Of a stretch of 64,000 nt of DNA, positions 44,498 to 58,593 are shown one piece after another (within the stretch, counting starts at the first letter, position 1; each line of letters opens with the position of its first letter). The notes beneath the pieces are model-generated. The model saw only the letters and a program-made list of their open reading frames with translations. It did not search any database and was not told where the DNA came from. The position numbers were made by a program, and so were the translations under genes. This stretch comes from Maylandia zebra (Eukaryota; Chordata; Actinopteri; Cichliformes; Cichlidae), in the NCBI RefSeq assembly GCF_041146795.1, contig NC_135187.1:3917556-3981555 (forward strand), in the 5' to 3' direction.

Positions 44498-47030
44498 ACG
44501 GAAAAGGAGAAGTAGAAGAGGAAAAGAGGGTTTAGGAGGAAGAAGGGGAGGTGGACCCGGAATCATTAGCCCATATGAGTGTTCAGCCATAATGGCATAG
44601 GCTGGAGTCTGTGAATCGACATCATAATTTATTAATTAATTTTAAATTTAAAATGTTTTACATTTTAAAATAGATGTGTGTGTGTGTGTGTGTGTGTGGG
44701 GGGGGGGGGTTAAGTTAGGAAGAGAATTAAACAGTTTTACAGCAGTAATCTTTTGCCTGCTATGGACCGTTTTCCCTCCTCCATTTGGGATGGAGGCTGC
44801 ACAGCATCCTGGTGAGGCCGAAGAATTGCTGCTTTTCTGGATACTGTGACAATGTTAAACTGTGCTAAACCTCCACATCTCTGAAATGATTTAATAGGTA
44901 ATATATTTATTTACTTGTTTATTTCATATATAAATGATTATATTTTTAGTTGGCTGTTTACTATTTTTGATTGTTAGTCAGAGAACTGAGTAACTGCACT
45001 GTCGTGTTTTCTTTGTGGTGAATGACAATAAAGAATCCTTGAATCCTTTAAACTGTACATTGTAAAGCTTCTCTTAAATTATCTGAATTCATTTCCTGGT
45101 TAGAGCTAAACATTTAAAAGTGCTTAATACATTTGACACATTTAGTACTCGATACATGACAGAGCACACATCCCTGCTGTGTCTCTGGGAGCTGTTAAAT
45201 CAGGGTTCTGGAACTTTTTCCTCCCTAAATAAGAGTCAGGCAAGGTTATTTTTTTAAAGTTCCTCTCTAATAATGTCTGAATTCATTTACTGATTATAAG
45301 TAAACATTTGAAATGTGTTTAATTCAATCTGCAGATCAAATGCTCCCTACATGAGAGTGGACACGTGGTTTACGTCTGCAGAGCAGATGCAGTGTCCACT
45401 CACAGAACTCTAGGGGGAGCTGCTCCACAGGTTTTCAGTGGGCCCTGGTGGATCTGGTATGTAAATGACCTGGGTTCATTTTGATTGGCAGACTAAAATG
45501 GATCCTTCAGACCAACATGGCATGGAGGCTGAGACCCGCTCACTCCTTTGTCTGACTAACAGCAGCAGCCAGGCGTGAACCAGACGGAAAAGAAAAAATG
45601 AATTAGCCCTTCATTCACAGCACAGCCCGATCTCTCTCTCCTACTCCCATCCTCTTCTTCAATGCCTTCTCCCATCAGCCTTTTCTCCGTGCGTCTTTGT
45701 GTCTTTTGTCTGAGCCTTTGAGGTCTTTGTGTTTGAGTCCTCTCAGCTCACCTAAAAACTTGAGTCATCATCCTTTCGCAACAGTTTCTAACCACAGTGA
45801 TCACTGATACAAACTGCAGGAGCAACATGTTTACAGTTGTCTTATGTGGAGCTCTACCCTCATCATGTTCGAGACATAAACCACTCAAATGAGCTTAAAG
45901 GCCATTTATCAGATCTCATTTAATACACTGTTATATGCAGTTACACCTCTGGATAAAAATAACCTGAACACAATCCCATCCACATAAACATGCAGATTTT
46001 TATCCACCGAAAAACTTTCAAGTGAGACTTCCCAGAGGTGAGGAAATAGAAAAAGTAGAAAATCAGTGTATAAAATGTTGGTTTTCAGGCTTATATGCAG
46101 AAATGTGTCCTTGTTGTGCAGATGATAATAAATTAAAGGTCATTCCACACCAGGTAGTTTGCAAGGAGGTAAAAGATGCATTAATGCTCATTTAAATCCA
46201 TTTAAAGTATCTGGAGCAAAAGTACTTATCATGCAGAATAATGTACATGATATTAATGACTTTATATGATACAGGGACTAAATACAGCCTGAGGGTCAGA
46301 GATGGCCTGCAAACCAACATCAATAAGATGTAGCAATATGTCAAGAGGAGTGACAACAGTGAGTCTGCACTGCTTTGACTCAGCGAACTTTGCTCTGGCT
46401 CATATCAGTCCTTTGGCGAGAGGGAGCTGTATTGCGGTTGTAAATAAATGTAAGGGACAGAGACTGGTGAAAAAACTGTCATTTACAGGAAAGTATTACA
46501 ACGATGAGACTTCATGTGGAAGCTGCAACAATGTGTGGAAACTAAGTTTGGTATCTTTCTTTGTCTGTAGTTAATAAGGACAAAGTTAATACATTTGCAA
46601 ACATGCAGTAAGATTACAGAGAGGCAGAGCGATCTCAGTGTATCACCTGATGAATATGAGTGGCTGCCAGCATGGAGGTGAAGGGGACCACCTTTGCAGA
46701 CTTCTAATGCTGGAGATTTTTTATCCCCTCTAGTGCATGGCCCTTTTCTCACCTTAAAGCTGGTGCCACCTCATTTTCCCCTTTGTGCACTCACCTGTGC
46801 ACCAAAGTGCTTTACAGAAGACAAAGTTATTATTTGGTTTTTTTTTTTTTTTAATTATGTTGTTTAGAATTTTTACACTGCAATGTGAGTGCACCACTTT
46901 AATCTACAATAAGTCTACAATAAACTGCCTTTTTGAGTTGATTCCCGTGTTGCGAGTGCTGCATCTGTTGCCTGCACACAGCGATTCATGACAGAATCCG
47001 CCAGTATGAATTTTTCATGTGTAATGGCGA
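44498..47030. other. Downstream of gene D: 3' UTR and spacer, no gene
   Basis: It begins with the 3' UTR of gene D. A (TG)12 tract at 44675-44697 is followed by a 12-base G run. ATGACAATAAAGAATCC at about 45023 gives a polyadenylation signal or a LINE tail. The 90-codon frame at 46302-46574 has no recognisable family and no splice context, and I do not call it a gene. Confidence 0.45.
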
Positions 47031-47033
47031 TAC

Positions 47034-47370
47034 ATGACTTTGATCTTCTCTGGGATAGCACAGCATTGCAGTGGTTTCTGTGCAGCGTTTGCATGTTTTC
47101 CTTGTATCTGCCTGGATATTCTCCAAAGTAGATGTATTTGCATTTATATAGTCACATTTAGTCACATTTTAACCACACATTCATGCCGCGTGTTTTTCTG
47201 TACACTTCCAGCACTTTATCTACATCACATTCATGGCCACCTTAGAATGAGCAACTAACCTAACCCGTGCATGTCCTTGGACTGTGGGGGGAAGCCAAAA
47301 TACCCACACAAGCATGGGGAGAACATGCAAACTCCACACAGAAAGCCCAGGAACCAGAAACGTGTGGTTA
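47034..47370. repeat. Two decayed copies of the GGATGG dispersed repeat, head to head
   Basis: On the plus strand 47062-47130 reads GCATTGCAGTGGTTTCTGTG and GCGTTTGCATGTTTTCCTTG. On the minus strand about 47370-47270 reads TCTGTGTGGAGTTTGCATGT and TTCTCCCC. Both match the family of 30311-30945. Confidence 0.55.
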
Positions 47371-47837
47371 AATGCAGCTTGTGATGTAGAGCACCTTGTT
47401 TGGCCAGTAAGACTGGAAAAGTACTTTGCAATTGTGCAGATATCACAAAATAAACCAGAACTGAACTGAATAGATCAGCAAACTGTGACCAGTATCGGAC
47501 TCGAACATTAGATAGAACCCTCTGTTTGTAAATAGCAACCATTCATAAGAGATTTAGCTTCTGCAACAGCTTGTTTCATACAACAAAACAGATGAACTGA
47601 GAAGATAAATAAGGATTATTTTTGTAGGCCATGCAAAGCTACTCTAATACAAACAGAGCTGAAAAAATTAGTAGACTTTAAATTTACTGACAGTTGATCG
47701 TTTGATTAATCTTTTTAACTTTGATAACTAAAAACAAGTTTTTGTGAGTGGAATAACTGCAGCTCAGTATCGTTGTAGGTAAAATAAAATCAAATATTTT
47801 TTAAATGAATAATTTTCACATCATGTCTGTGAAGGTT

Positions 47838-47965
47838 CTCAGTCATCCAGGTCATCGTAGTCAAAGGAGCTTGCAGAGAAAAGCGTCTGGACTTCTTTAA
47901 GTTACTTGAAGACGTTTCACCTCTCATCCGAGAAGCTTCTTCAGTTCTAAGGACTTTTGACTTTA
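47838..47965 (+). repeat. Fish dispersed repeat fragment
   Basis: TCAGTCATCCAGGTCATCGTAG with GACGTTTCACCTCTCATCCG and AGAAGCTTCTTCAGTTC is a motif found very widely in teleost genomes. A related GTTTCGTCACTCATCCAACTG fragment is at 32510-32550. Confidence 0.6.
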
Positions 47966-48265
47966 GTTGCCTTTTACAGCGAGCGCTGCCTTTCTTCTTC
48001 AGGTATTCTGAAGTTTTTGTTCATATTTTGTAAACACAGCAACATCTCATCCAAACTTTTTTTTTTCCATTTTCAGAGAATTTAAGTCCCGATCAACGTG
48101 AAAACCCACATCAAACTGTTTCCAGATCAGTTTCACTTTTACTTTGAGGAACTTGATGATTTATTACATTTGTGTGGCGGCCATCTTGCCTCTGACACTT
48201 TGACTGCTGTCTGTCCCAAAGTGCCTCTCTCACTGCCGCTACTGCTTGGTAGTGTGGCTGGTGAA

Positions 48266-48335
48266 TATTATTGGATGTCCATCTGACCTCATTATAAGTG
48301 TGTTGCTATGGGCAACCAGCATGGAGAACAAGGAG

Positions 48336-48374
<39 letters not shown>

Positions 48375-48388
48375 GCATCATGGGATAG
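48266..48388 (+). promoter_or_regulatory. Module 1: TATTAT-GGATG motifs with an X-box-like palindrome
   Basis: TATTATTGGATGTC (48266-48279) is followed 22 bases later by GTTGCTATGGGCAAC (48302-48316), a palindromic RFX X-box-like site with a 3-base centre. GCATCATGGGATAG follows at 48375-48388. A (GA)n run (48339-48372) lies between. Function is inferred from recurrence of the pattern further right. Confidence 0.35.
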
Positions 48389-48498
48389 AAACCTGACCTC
48401 TGCCTGTTTTTTTGTTTTTTTCTTCTTCTTCTCTCTGTGGACGCACATGTGCAGCCATGCACACACGCGCACACAAACACACACACACACACACACAC
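48339..48498. repeat. (GA)n and (CA)n microsatellites
   Basis: (GA) at about 48339-48372 and (CA) at about 48475-48498. Confidence 0.85.
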
Positions 48499-49364
48499 GG
48501 TTTGTTTGAACATAGATACATAAAAGAGGAGGAGGAAAAAGATAATATCCGTTTACTGCTGAATGTAAAGAAAAAACCACAAGACTCGTGATGAACTTGC
48601 ACACAGTGGACACTTCTGTTGAAGGAAACCAGCACTGTTTGTGGTTTGTCAGGTTCATTTACACCATGCAAAATATAGCTAAGAGAGGTGAGTTATGTGT
48701 ACATTGTTACAACATGACTAAAGTTTCTAATAGTGAGGTCAGTGTATGCACAAGGCCAAAAACTTAGGCTTGAAGCTGATCTGAACACTCAATTTTATGT
48801 TTAGATGAAGTTATAAAGAGGGAAATCTTGGATTTCCGAGGGGCAGCCAATCAGAAGACTTAAAAGATAAAACATAAATCTAAACATTTTGAATCTGGAT
48901 GTCAGGAGCGCAGGGTGGATCAGATTGTGAAATAGAGGGACGCTGTGTGTTTGTTTCTCCCACTGACCATTTCTTATTGTTTATATGTCACTGCTGCGTT
49001 GATTCCCAATGGTGTGTCCAGTGCAAAGTCCAGGTGTGCTTTTGGCTTTTGTGTCAACCATACATCACTCTTTGAACTGCTTAGAGAGTAACGAACAAGG
49101 TTGAAATTAGCACATTTCAAAGGGTCTTATTGATAATGAGGCGGTAAAACAGATCGTTCTCAAGCGCGGTGCGAACCACAGCTAATTAAATAGTTGCTGT
49201 TATAGTCGGTTCAAACGAGCTATTAAAAGTCCCTTCATCTGACAAAATAGAAATAAAAGAAGAACTGAAGAGGTTTCAGATGACAGTTATACTCTCGGTG
49301 TTGTAATGTGTGTATTTTTATATAACATGGCAATAAAGCTGCTTCTGTTTTTGAGTTTTATGTT

Positions 49365-49368
<4 letters not shown>

Positions 49369-49442
<74 letters not shown>
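49369..49442. repeat. (TG)37 microsatellite
   Basis: An uninterrupted TG repeat of about 74 bases. The Cys/Val-rich and His/Thr-rich frames that cross it are artefacts. More GT-rich sequence follows at 50040-50275 and 50590-50610. Confidence 0.95.
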
Positions 49443-49445
<3 letters not shown>

Positions 49446-50329
49446 ACCGTTTTTAGTGTGTGTTAACATTTTGTGCTTGTATTTAAATTTTTTTGTCTCT
49501 TTATTGTACTTACTCCAGCGATACTGTGTAGTGTATCGGTGCTGTAGTGTTATTGAACCACATACCTTGTGCACGTTTATTCATCCATATCGTGTTTGCA
49601 TATAAAGTTTGGTGTATTTTTGTACGTCTTTCCAAATATTGTGTTTCTATCATTTTATTTTGTGTGTTTACCTTCAGATTTTATTGTTAAAAAAAACATG
49701 TGTGTTATAGTGTTATAGTGATTTCATGTTGGTGTGTCTAATTTTTGTCTGCACTCAGGTGTATTTTTGCATTATTTCTTTTTATTTGGTGTGTTTCGTT
49801 TTTTCTTTGATGGAGTACATGTTGGTGTATCCACAGTGCGTTTCATTTTGTGTTTCCATGTTTGTGTCTCCTGTTTTTTAATTCATCTTCCATGTTTCTT
49901 TGTGTCTACTTCTTTATCTTTACTCCATACTTCCTCGTTTTTGTGCTCACATGTTAAATCTTGCGTCTTTCTTTGTGTCTGTGCCTCCATATTCTTGCTC
50001 ATGTGAGTCATTATTTATGTGCAGTGTACTTTTTTATGGGTGTGTGTGTCTGTGTCTGGGTGTGTACATGCTGCATGTGTGTGTGTGTGTGTGTGGATAC
50101 GAACCCGTCGGCCTGTAATTTTGTGTGTGTATGTGTGTGTATGTGCTTACTTGCGTGCGTGCGTGCGTGGGAGGTGTATATATGTGGGTTTGTGGAATGT
50201 TTGTGTGTTTATTTCTGTATGAACTATCTGCAGACACACTGCTGTATGTGTGTGTGTGCGTGTGTGTTCATATGCAGTATACAGTGAGATTCACAGACAC
50301 AGAGATTGCCTTCATCTCTGACATAACTG

Positions 50330-50370
50330 GTTACCATGCATACTGTGCGACTCTGACTATTATGGGGTGT
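50330..50370 (+). promoter_or_regulatory. Module 2: half X-box and ACTATTATGGGG
   Basis: GTTACCATGCATAC (50330-50343) matches the RFX X-box in 10 of 14 positions and lies 12 bases before ACTATTATGGGGTGT (50356-50370). This is a weaker instance of the same pairing. Confidence 0.3.
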
Positions 50371-50929
50371 TCTTTGTTTTGTCACGACGTGCCCTGGTAT
50401 GGAATGGGAGGGGGGAAGGGATCAGGGTGTGTGTTGGCGTGCACAAGTGTGCACGCGCGAAGTATGTGTGTGTTTGGGGGAGTGTTGCAGGGAAAGCGTG
50501 TCGGGTTTGTGTATGTGTGTGTTGAGCAGAAGATTGTGTGGGGGTTGGGCGTGCGTGTCTGCGCAGACGTGTGAGCTTATAATAAGTGCATGAGAGAGAG
50601 AGAGAGAGTGAGTGCACGCATATGTGTTTGAGAAGGTAAGATAAAATGGCAGCTCCTGTGTGTGCGTGCGCAAGGCTGGTTGTAAAGTTTACTTTTGCTG
50701 CTTTCACACCCAGAAGTCAGTTTGTACAGTCAGAATTACCCTGTTTTTGATATTTTGGCTCCTCATTTTCCTCCTGAAATGAGTTAATCCAGGACTGTGG
50801 GGGTTTGGATATATTCAAAAGGTGACCCTTGATTGAATTCAACTTTGTTTAGATAGCACTAATTCACAGCAGCAGTCAAAGACCCTTCAGTATTACAGAG
50901 AAAACCTCATCTATTAACACAACTAGAAT

Positions 50930-51640
50930 GAACGACCACTTGGTGATGGCAGGGAGGAAGAAATCCATTTTAACAGGAACAAACCTCCAACAGAACAAGA
51001 GAGGGGGAGTCATCTATATAACAATAACTATGGAAGAGGGAAGATCAAATTAATGACACGGGGAGTGAAATAATCAGAATTGGGGGGTTTTACCCTGTTT
51101 TCTTATATATTGTGCTTTGTTATCATATATTTATTTATTTAATGTTTTTGCTTCACTGATAGTGTTTCCTCTGTTCGGTTTTTAATGTTTTATGGTGGGC
51201 TCAGCAGTGATTTTTGTCTTTACGTATGAGAGAAAGTGAAAGAGAGGCTATGCTGTTGTGTTTCCTTTAAGTAACTTGGGCTGCAAAGTTCTATAAAAAG
51301 TGCTATACAAATAAAGTTTTCATTGATTTGATTGATTGAAAAGAATTAAGAAGAGAAGAAATGATAAGTGTATGATGGAAAGTACCTCAGCAATCTGAGC
51401 CTGCACCAGCATAACCAGGGGAGGGTTCAGGGTCATCTGATCCAGCCGTAACTATGAGCTTTATCAAAAGGGAACGTTTAAGCCTGATCTTAAAAGTAGA
51501 GACAGTATCTGCCTTGTGAATTCAAACTGGAAGCTGGTTCCATAGAAGAAGGCCTGAAAGCTGAAGGCTCTGCCTCGCATTCGACTTTTAAATATCCTAG
51601 GAACCACAGCTAATCCAGCAGTCTGAGAGTGAAGCACTGT
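50930..51640. repeat. Mosaic of L2/Rex1-like LINE fragments
   Basis: The stretch 50930-51010 reads on the minus strand like the Rex1-type 3' UTR (GTTTGTTCCTGTTAAAATGG). 51285-51335 reads on the plus strand as a LINE end (TATAAAAAGTGCTATACAAA, ATTGATTTGATTGATTG). 51470-51640 is again minus-strand, with the Rex1-type C-terminus implied by GGAAGCTGGTTCCATAGAAG. Confidence 0.5.
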
Positions 51641-54600
51641 GCTGTGATAATATGGTACGATGAGGTGTTTATGTCAAAAGAAGAATTTTGGTCCAGTGAT
51701 GAGAGGAATTGTTTTTGTGACATTACACTGAGTCCATTGGATTTTTCTGAAGATATTGTTTGTGTTTATCAATCATTCAATTGTTGATTCTGGAAGTTGT
51801 GATCAGTTAATATCAGTTATTACATAGTCCCTCTCACACACATCTGACATCATGCATATATGGCGTGACTCGCTTTAATAGATTTTGCTTTGTTTTTAAA
51901 ATTTTCACTCTTTAACGTGTCTTTACAAAAGAAATTACTTACTTATTTTTCATGAAGTTCCAGCTGGCACTAAATATACAGACTGTAATGTATTTTTTTT
52001 TTCAAGGTTAAAAGTACTTTTTTAAAAATTAACCTCTGCACATTTTCAGCATTATATAATGTTGCTATTGTTATTATAACTGTTGGTATTTCTCTTTACA
52101 TCCTCGCCAGGCTACTATAAAGAAAAAGGTGTTTTATTTACTTACTTAACTGGTATATAAAGTTTACCTGTCTCACTACACCATCTCCTGGTACAAACTG
52201 GTATTACAAGAAAGTACAGCCTAGCCCTACTTCAACTTTAGTTGATATCCCGTTAATGTAAGACATTTTTGCATTCAGCTCATCTACCATCCAGTCTCCT
52301 TTCAAAATTCAAGGCTGGCACTCAACCTTAATGTCCTAAGTGTAAAATAAATACCACCGGGTTAACGCGCTGCCTTTGGTCCTGCCGTTGATTGCAGAAA
52401 TATTGGGATTTAGTGCTCTCCAAATTGCAGAAGATCTGAGGAATTGGACTTAACTTTGTCCCTCTTGGTCTCTCGCATACTTACCTATTTTTCTGGACAT
52501 TCTGTGCCAGAACAATGAACTACTTCAGCAGTATATTTTATATTGTATATTTTATTTTCTCCCATAAAACTCCCACAATCTCCAGGTGGCACATATAGCA
52601 TTGGAACACATCCCATTGGACTTCATGACTTGCCTGATTGATCCATATGGAAACAGTTTTTACAAACTGTGACGACCATTTCATGAGCATGTTAATGTAA
52701 ATGTTAATGCGTCTGCTATTTTCCTGATAGCTTTTTGTTTTTGCATAAGAAAAAACTATCAGCATAAAACATTGAGGTCATATTTTGACATGGTGATGAT
52801 CACCGATTCCTTCGTCTTATACAATGAATATGTAGCTTGCAAAGAAGAATAAAAATATGTTTAGGTATCATGTGGCATAATATGATAGGTTAGTATCATT
52901 TGACCTACTAGCCAAACCTGAATGGGTTAATAATGTTGAATTGTAGCATTTTTTCACTTATACACACTGATTTTCCACTCAATCTTCTCTGTGAGGTCAT
53001 ATTAACCTGTAACGTTACATTCAGGGATTAATCGAGTTGTGGAATAGCAGTACTGGAATCAAAAGTGTATTTATAAGTTTCATACTTATGTTGATGAGTT
53101 GCTCAGTTTTATTTTTGCAGACTGGAAAATCTGAAGAGAATATTAGAAACCAAGTTTTCTCCCAGAGCAACTCTCTGGCAGGTCCTAACAAAGAACACAA
53201 TCTGTAAATATTAATAAGGGATCTGAAAATGGGGCAGAAAGAAGCCCGATAACCAAAACATACATGTCAAAGAATAAACTGTCAATGCTAGAAGGGACGG
53301 CGTCCAAGTGGAAGGTCTCACTCTGCATTGACAAAATAGGTGATCAAATTTCCATCGGACTTCTAAAGGCTCCACTAAGACTAACAGTTTTTCAGGACTT
53401 CTCAAACATTGGGACATTTTCAGATAGTACAGTTAACACCAAATAAATCCCATGGACTCTTGCAAGAGAATGAAACAGTGAAATGTGAATAGAGCAGCAT
53501 ATGATACCTGGTTCAGTAGGAAGCCTCACAGACGGCATCTGTGACCAACATCCAATTTGGCCTAATAATAACATTCCTGTTTGACATCACGCTCGACACA
53601 GGACACCTCACGGATTTACAGCAAAGGTGCCGTTGACACTGACTCTTCCTTCAGCTGTTGTACAGCGTCAGAGCTCAATGTTTAAGTAATTTCCCACGAG
53701 CAGCTCTGCCATTGATTGGCTCAGTAATCAATGTGTATACCTCCAAACATCCTTGCACCATGACTTTGACATTGTGATCTAAGTGCAAACATAGGACTGA
53801 GTTGCAGTCTGTTTGTGGTCCCAGCATCGAGGACTTCCATTTCTCAGTTGTTCCAAGTTTTAGTTTGACATTTAAATTCCTCAGCAAACATGAGAACACA
53901 CACACACACACAGAGAAATAGGTGTCAAACCCAATTTAGCCTGGAGCTTCAAATTGTTCCAGCTTCTTCTAGTGCAATACCTTCTGAAAATGTTCTCATT
54001 TAATAGCCCCCATTTATAAAACTGATGATGAAATCTTAAGAAAAGAACTGCAAGTCCAAAATTTATGCCCTCCTTTGTAATTTCACATATTCATCCAGTG
54101 GGCCGGATGAAACCCTTTGGGAAGTCGATTCTGGCCCTGATGTCCAGCTGAGGATCCTCTGACCCTAAAGTATATATAAAAGTATATTTATGTTTAGTGT
54201 TAAAGGTCATTACTCAAAAACAATAAAAGACATTTTTATCTTCTACTTTTTAAGTAATGTATTACTTCACATGTTCTTTTTTTTCTTATTCTTATTCTTC
54301 TTTACTTCTGTGTTTCTTCTATCAAGGATGACAAACATCTTTCTTTCAGTAACATATTTAAGTTTTACTACAAAGCTGACAGAGAGGGTGAAAAACAGCT
54401 CATAGAGGACTTGACAGAAAAATGTTGTGGTTTTATGCAGTAAATTAAATGTAATCATCACTCCTCAAAAGTTGTAAATCACGCTGTTATTTTTGTCCTC
54501 CTTCTCACTTCAACTGATGTCAACCAATTGTTGCACAAGCTCAAGTGGGTCATGCAGATAATTGAAGAACATAACTGCCAGATAAACTGCCTCCTGCCTC

Positions 54601-55370
54601 ACCCCAAACAAACAAGGTGTACTTTGGTATCGTGCATGTAAAACCTGCTGCAGTCCAGTTTTACGATCCACATCAAGAGATTAGAGAGATGGATTGTGGT
54701 GGTCGGTTTTGTCAGCCAGAAGAATGAAAGATGTCCCACTTGACCTTTGTGTTGTTCACCTTGTTTCACTGTTATTTGCTTTTTACTTTTATGTTAATAC
54801 TTTTCAGGGTGTACTCCACCTCTCGAACTATGACGACTAGAATCCAACTCCAACTTGGACGGATGGGTGAAAAGTACTGGCAAATGTAATGTGATTATAG
54901 TAATGCATTACGCCTTACACTACCAAACATGGCATAACAATAGACAATAATACATCTGTTAATAAGACAATTGTGTATAACTGAACTTGACATTTAAAAA
55001 AGATGTGTGGGAGTGACTTTTTTCCAGTCCTTTGTTGATTTTGGTGAACTTTCCTTCTGTGGTTAGAACCAAATAAATACACAGTTTATCATATCTGTTT
55101 GTGATGATCTGCAGCTCCGTGAGGCTGTGGGGGAGAAAGGAAGAGAGCGAGAGGAACCCCGGCCTGACGAAGTGCGACAAAGACGTCACAGATGGGAAGG
55201 CTGGGTATTTTGAGCAGCGGTGGCTGCCGTTTAGAGAGACATAATATACTGTGCGCTTGAGGAACCTATAAGCTATAAGACAGGAAGTGATGATGGTGTT
55301 AGTGGAGGGGGAGGAGGAAGGGGCTGAGAGTGAGAGAAAGAGAGAGAGAGAGGAGGAGAATTAGCCATGT
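51641..55370. other. AT-rich spacer, no gene
   Basis: Short ORFs only. 54805-54870 is a decayed piece of the GGATGG repeat (CAGGGTGTACTCCACCTCTC). A (CA)n of about 8 units lies near 53896. No RNA gene or conserved coding block was recognised. Confidence 0.45.
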
Positions 55371-55374
55371 GATT

Positions 55375-55479
55375 ATTATGGACTGGCAGGCCAAGCGCTG
55401 AAGAAAGGAGGAGGAGGAGGAAGTGGTGGTGGCGAGGAGGGTGGGGGGGCAGGCAAATGCTTATTATGGGATGTCTGTG
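55375..55479 (+). promoter_or_regulatory. Module 3: TATTATGG motifs at 55.4 kb
   Basis: TATTATGGACTG (55375-55386) and TATTATGGGATGTC (55462-55475) lie in a G-rich stretch. The second, with its flank ATGCT before and TGTG after, matches 61891-61913 in 21 of 23 positions, although sequence beyond that is unrelated. Confidence 0.35.
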
Positions 55480-58400
55480 TTGTCAGATGGGGGGAGGGGG
55501 TATTATGTTGTGGCCTAGGCCTGTTTTTGTGAGCAGTGCAATCCCGCCAAACCCCTCCAGGCGCGTGTTGACATCACAGCCCGACGTGCACAGACTTTGC
55601 ATATTTACTGGTGGTGGCGGTGGTGGGTGGGCAAGTGAGGGTGGAGGGGGCATCTATCTTCAGGTGACTCAAGAAGGGAGTGAGACCCGAGAGAGGAGGC
55701 AGCACAAAGGCAGTGAGGCGAAGTAGCAGCAGCTGGGAATTCATCAAAAAACTTCATTGGCAAAGTATCTGAGCAGCACAATACACTCCCTGTCCACCAT
55801 AATGAAAATTACTGAGGCAGCAGTGGAGCACGCACCGTGTTTATGTGCAGCGATTTGCTGTGTTTACTGCCTAAACTCTTGCAGATTTGCATTGTCCTTC
55901 TGCTCGGGAAATATATTATTTATATATACAGCAGCAGGCTGTCAGACCAATTAAGTGACGGCACTTGTCTGTAACATCACACAGGAGTTGTTGGCGTTTT
56001 TCTTGGTCAGCATGAACTCAAAACTGCACAAAAATTATTTGTCACAACTGGATTTTGGCTCTCGGCCCTGCTCACTATTGTTCCCTCCTTCGCCACTGGA
56101 AGCAGGCCGACTGTGACAAAAAGGGACAAGTGGGAACAGAGAGATGAACTGGAAGATTTTCATCTTTGTGTAATTGTGTGACAAATTCCTGAAGATGCGC
56201 TCTGCAGACTTTTTTGTAGTTTACAGCTTTATAAATCTGAGAAATCATTCAAGAACCTGGCATCTCTTAGCTCACTTTACAATGCCATCTGCCAGTTTGG
56301 TAAAGGCTCTCAAGCTCTTTTGCTAATGTTTGCACCACTATATCTGCAAAAAAAAAAAAAAAGAGTTTTCCACACAGCTGGCATATCACTCCACTTTGAA
56401 GTGTGGCATTTTGAACCATCTGTAAACACCTCTTTTCCAACATGGTCAGACAAAATGGCATTTGAACCTTCCCTTTTTCTAGCACAACCTGGCCCTTAGC
56501 CATGCTAGTAGCCTAGCCATTCGAAAGGCAATGCCAGCTGGTCGGTCGCCCAGACTGTCCTTACTTTGGTCATCCTCTCGTGTTTTCTCTTGCGCCAACA
56601 GCAGTTTGACATTTGCATTTCTAACTGAGATGTCTCAACAATTGATGGATGCACTGTCACAATATTTGGTGCATGTTCTCCTCAGGATGAAATGTTATAA
56701 CCTCTGTGATGGTCTGTCCGGGGTGTATCCTATTTCTTGCAACATCAGTTGGGATAGACTCCAGCTTACATTCCTTTTTTGTGTCTCAGTCCGCCAAATA
56801 CTCCACCTCATCATCAGCGCAGACAAAAAAGTCTCTGGTTTTATATTTTTGCCACTGCTGTCCCTCTGTATTTTCTACAAGCAGCCAATCCTCTGTTTCC
56901 TGTTTACAATGGCACAAACATATCCAGTCTGTAAGAACGGTCAGTGCTCAATGTGATATGGTTTGGTAAGTCAGCACAGAGAAATTCTGAATCTAAGACA
57001 TGAGTCTACATCAGGGGCATCAAACATAAAGCCTGGGGCCTGACAAAGACTCTGACCGCTGGACTGCTTTGGAAAATGTGAAGGACCCAGGAATGGACTT
57101 TTAACTGTATTTTCATAAGTTTTACACCTTTTCCTACTGATAAAGACCTCTTCCATGGCCATTGATACTACATAATAATAGATAAGCAATTATATGACAC
57201 AAAAGTTCCATTTTTTTCACTATCTATCAGGTTTATCTATTAGTTTTAGAATTACAGGAAGGTTGCAACAATAACCTACCAGAACTTTTAGTAATTTTGA
57301 CAGATTTCTTTAATTTACTACAGGAGCATTTCTCTGTCATGTAGAAAAATGACATAGTAATTATGCTTCTTTTTCTTTTATTAAGATTTCTCCAGGATTA
57401 AATGTGCAATTAAACTTCTGTACAGTGACAGAAAGAAGAGTTTCACTGGTCTGGCCCACTTAAGATTAAAGTGGGATCACGATGTAAAATGAGTTTGACA
57501 TCCCTGATCGAGAAGAAAGTTTTAAGGGGAGTAGTCATTGAGGATTGAGAGAGTGAGTGTTTCCAGTGTAGCTTCTCACTTACAGCACTGGTAGCCAGTC
57601 AGGATGTGGATGTTGGGAAGGCCCAGGAGGAGGACGTGCTGTTGAAACATGACGCAGACGACTGGGACATAAACACTGCATCTACAGAATTATCAGAAAG
57701 TTTGCTGACTTTGTCCCAAAGAAGATATACTTCTACAAAAACCTTGGCTGTGTTAAATTTCTCTCATAGATTTCAATTCAGGATTCTTCAATGTCTCTCT
57801 TACAACAGCTATGTTCCTGTTAATAGCTAATTTATTCACAGGGGATCTATTACACTCCATATTTTAGCTCTATCTTTTAATTCTTGGATTTAACTGGAGC
57901 AGCTTTGCATGATTCATAGTTCAAAATAATCCTATTTTATACCAAACTCCCTTTTAAGCCAACCTTTTTTTGATTGGTTGCCCCTCACAGTCAAAGCTTT
58001 TTGTTCTATACAACCATATTAGGGATATGCACCCCCATGACATATCTGAGAGCAGAAAAAAAGAGCCTGAAACAGGATTTAGGGCAGTTTGAACCCTGAG
58101 CTTGTGGCTCACAGTAATTACTTCTAAATACTATGCATAGTTGCACACTTTATATGTGATGAGACAGGTCTAACAGATCTGTCAGTAATATATTAAAGCG
58201 ATCAATGAGTTTCTATCAGTGAACTTCCTGTTTTAAGTCACACGATTGGCTGAAATATGGCAGATAAAAAGATGTGAACTCCAGACCATCACAGACTGCC
58301 CCGTCCTACAAATCTCATCATCGTTGTTTCTCCATGTGTCAGCCTCTCTGTAGTGGTGTGTGTTATCTCATATGGCTGACATGTTGGGGCTGATCAAATC

Positions 58401-58590
58401 CATTTCCACTTTTCTTTCTGGTGCTTCGGAGGAGCAGGACGGGTGGAGCAGAGATGGTGTCTAACGGAGGGAATGGCGTGGGGGGGGGGGGGGGGGGTCA
58501 AGAAGTAGTATGGTATGTATTTTGACATACATGGTAATCTGACCCCGCCTGTTACCCTCCTCCCCTCCACCACCACCACCACCCTCTTTG
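55480..58590. other. Spacer, no gene
   Basis: GC-rich and G-rich to about 55740, then AT-rich. A 14-base A run lies at about 56347. 56700-56765 is a decayed GGATGG-family repeat (GTCTGTCCGGGGTGTATCC). A G run of about 18 bases lies at 58480-58497. No coding exon is supported. Confidence 0.4.
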
Positions 58591-58593
58591 CTT

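Noticed and set aside
46302..46574. 90-codon plus-strand ORF starting MACKPTSIRC
   Set aside because: No family resemblance, no splice context and no supporting neighbours.
49306..50574. Cys/Val-rich and His/Thr-rich ORFs
   Set aside because: They are translations of (TG)n and related simple sequence.
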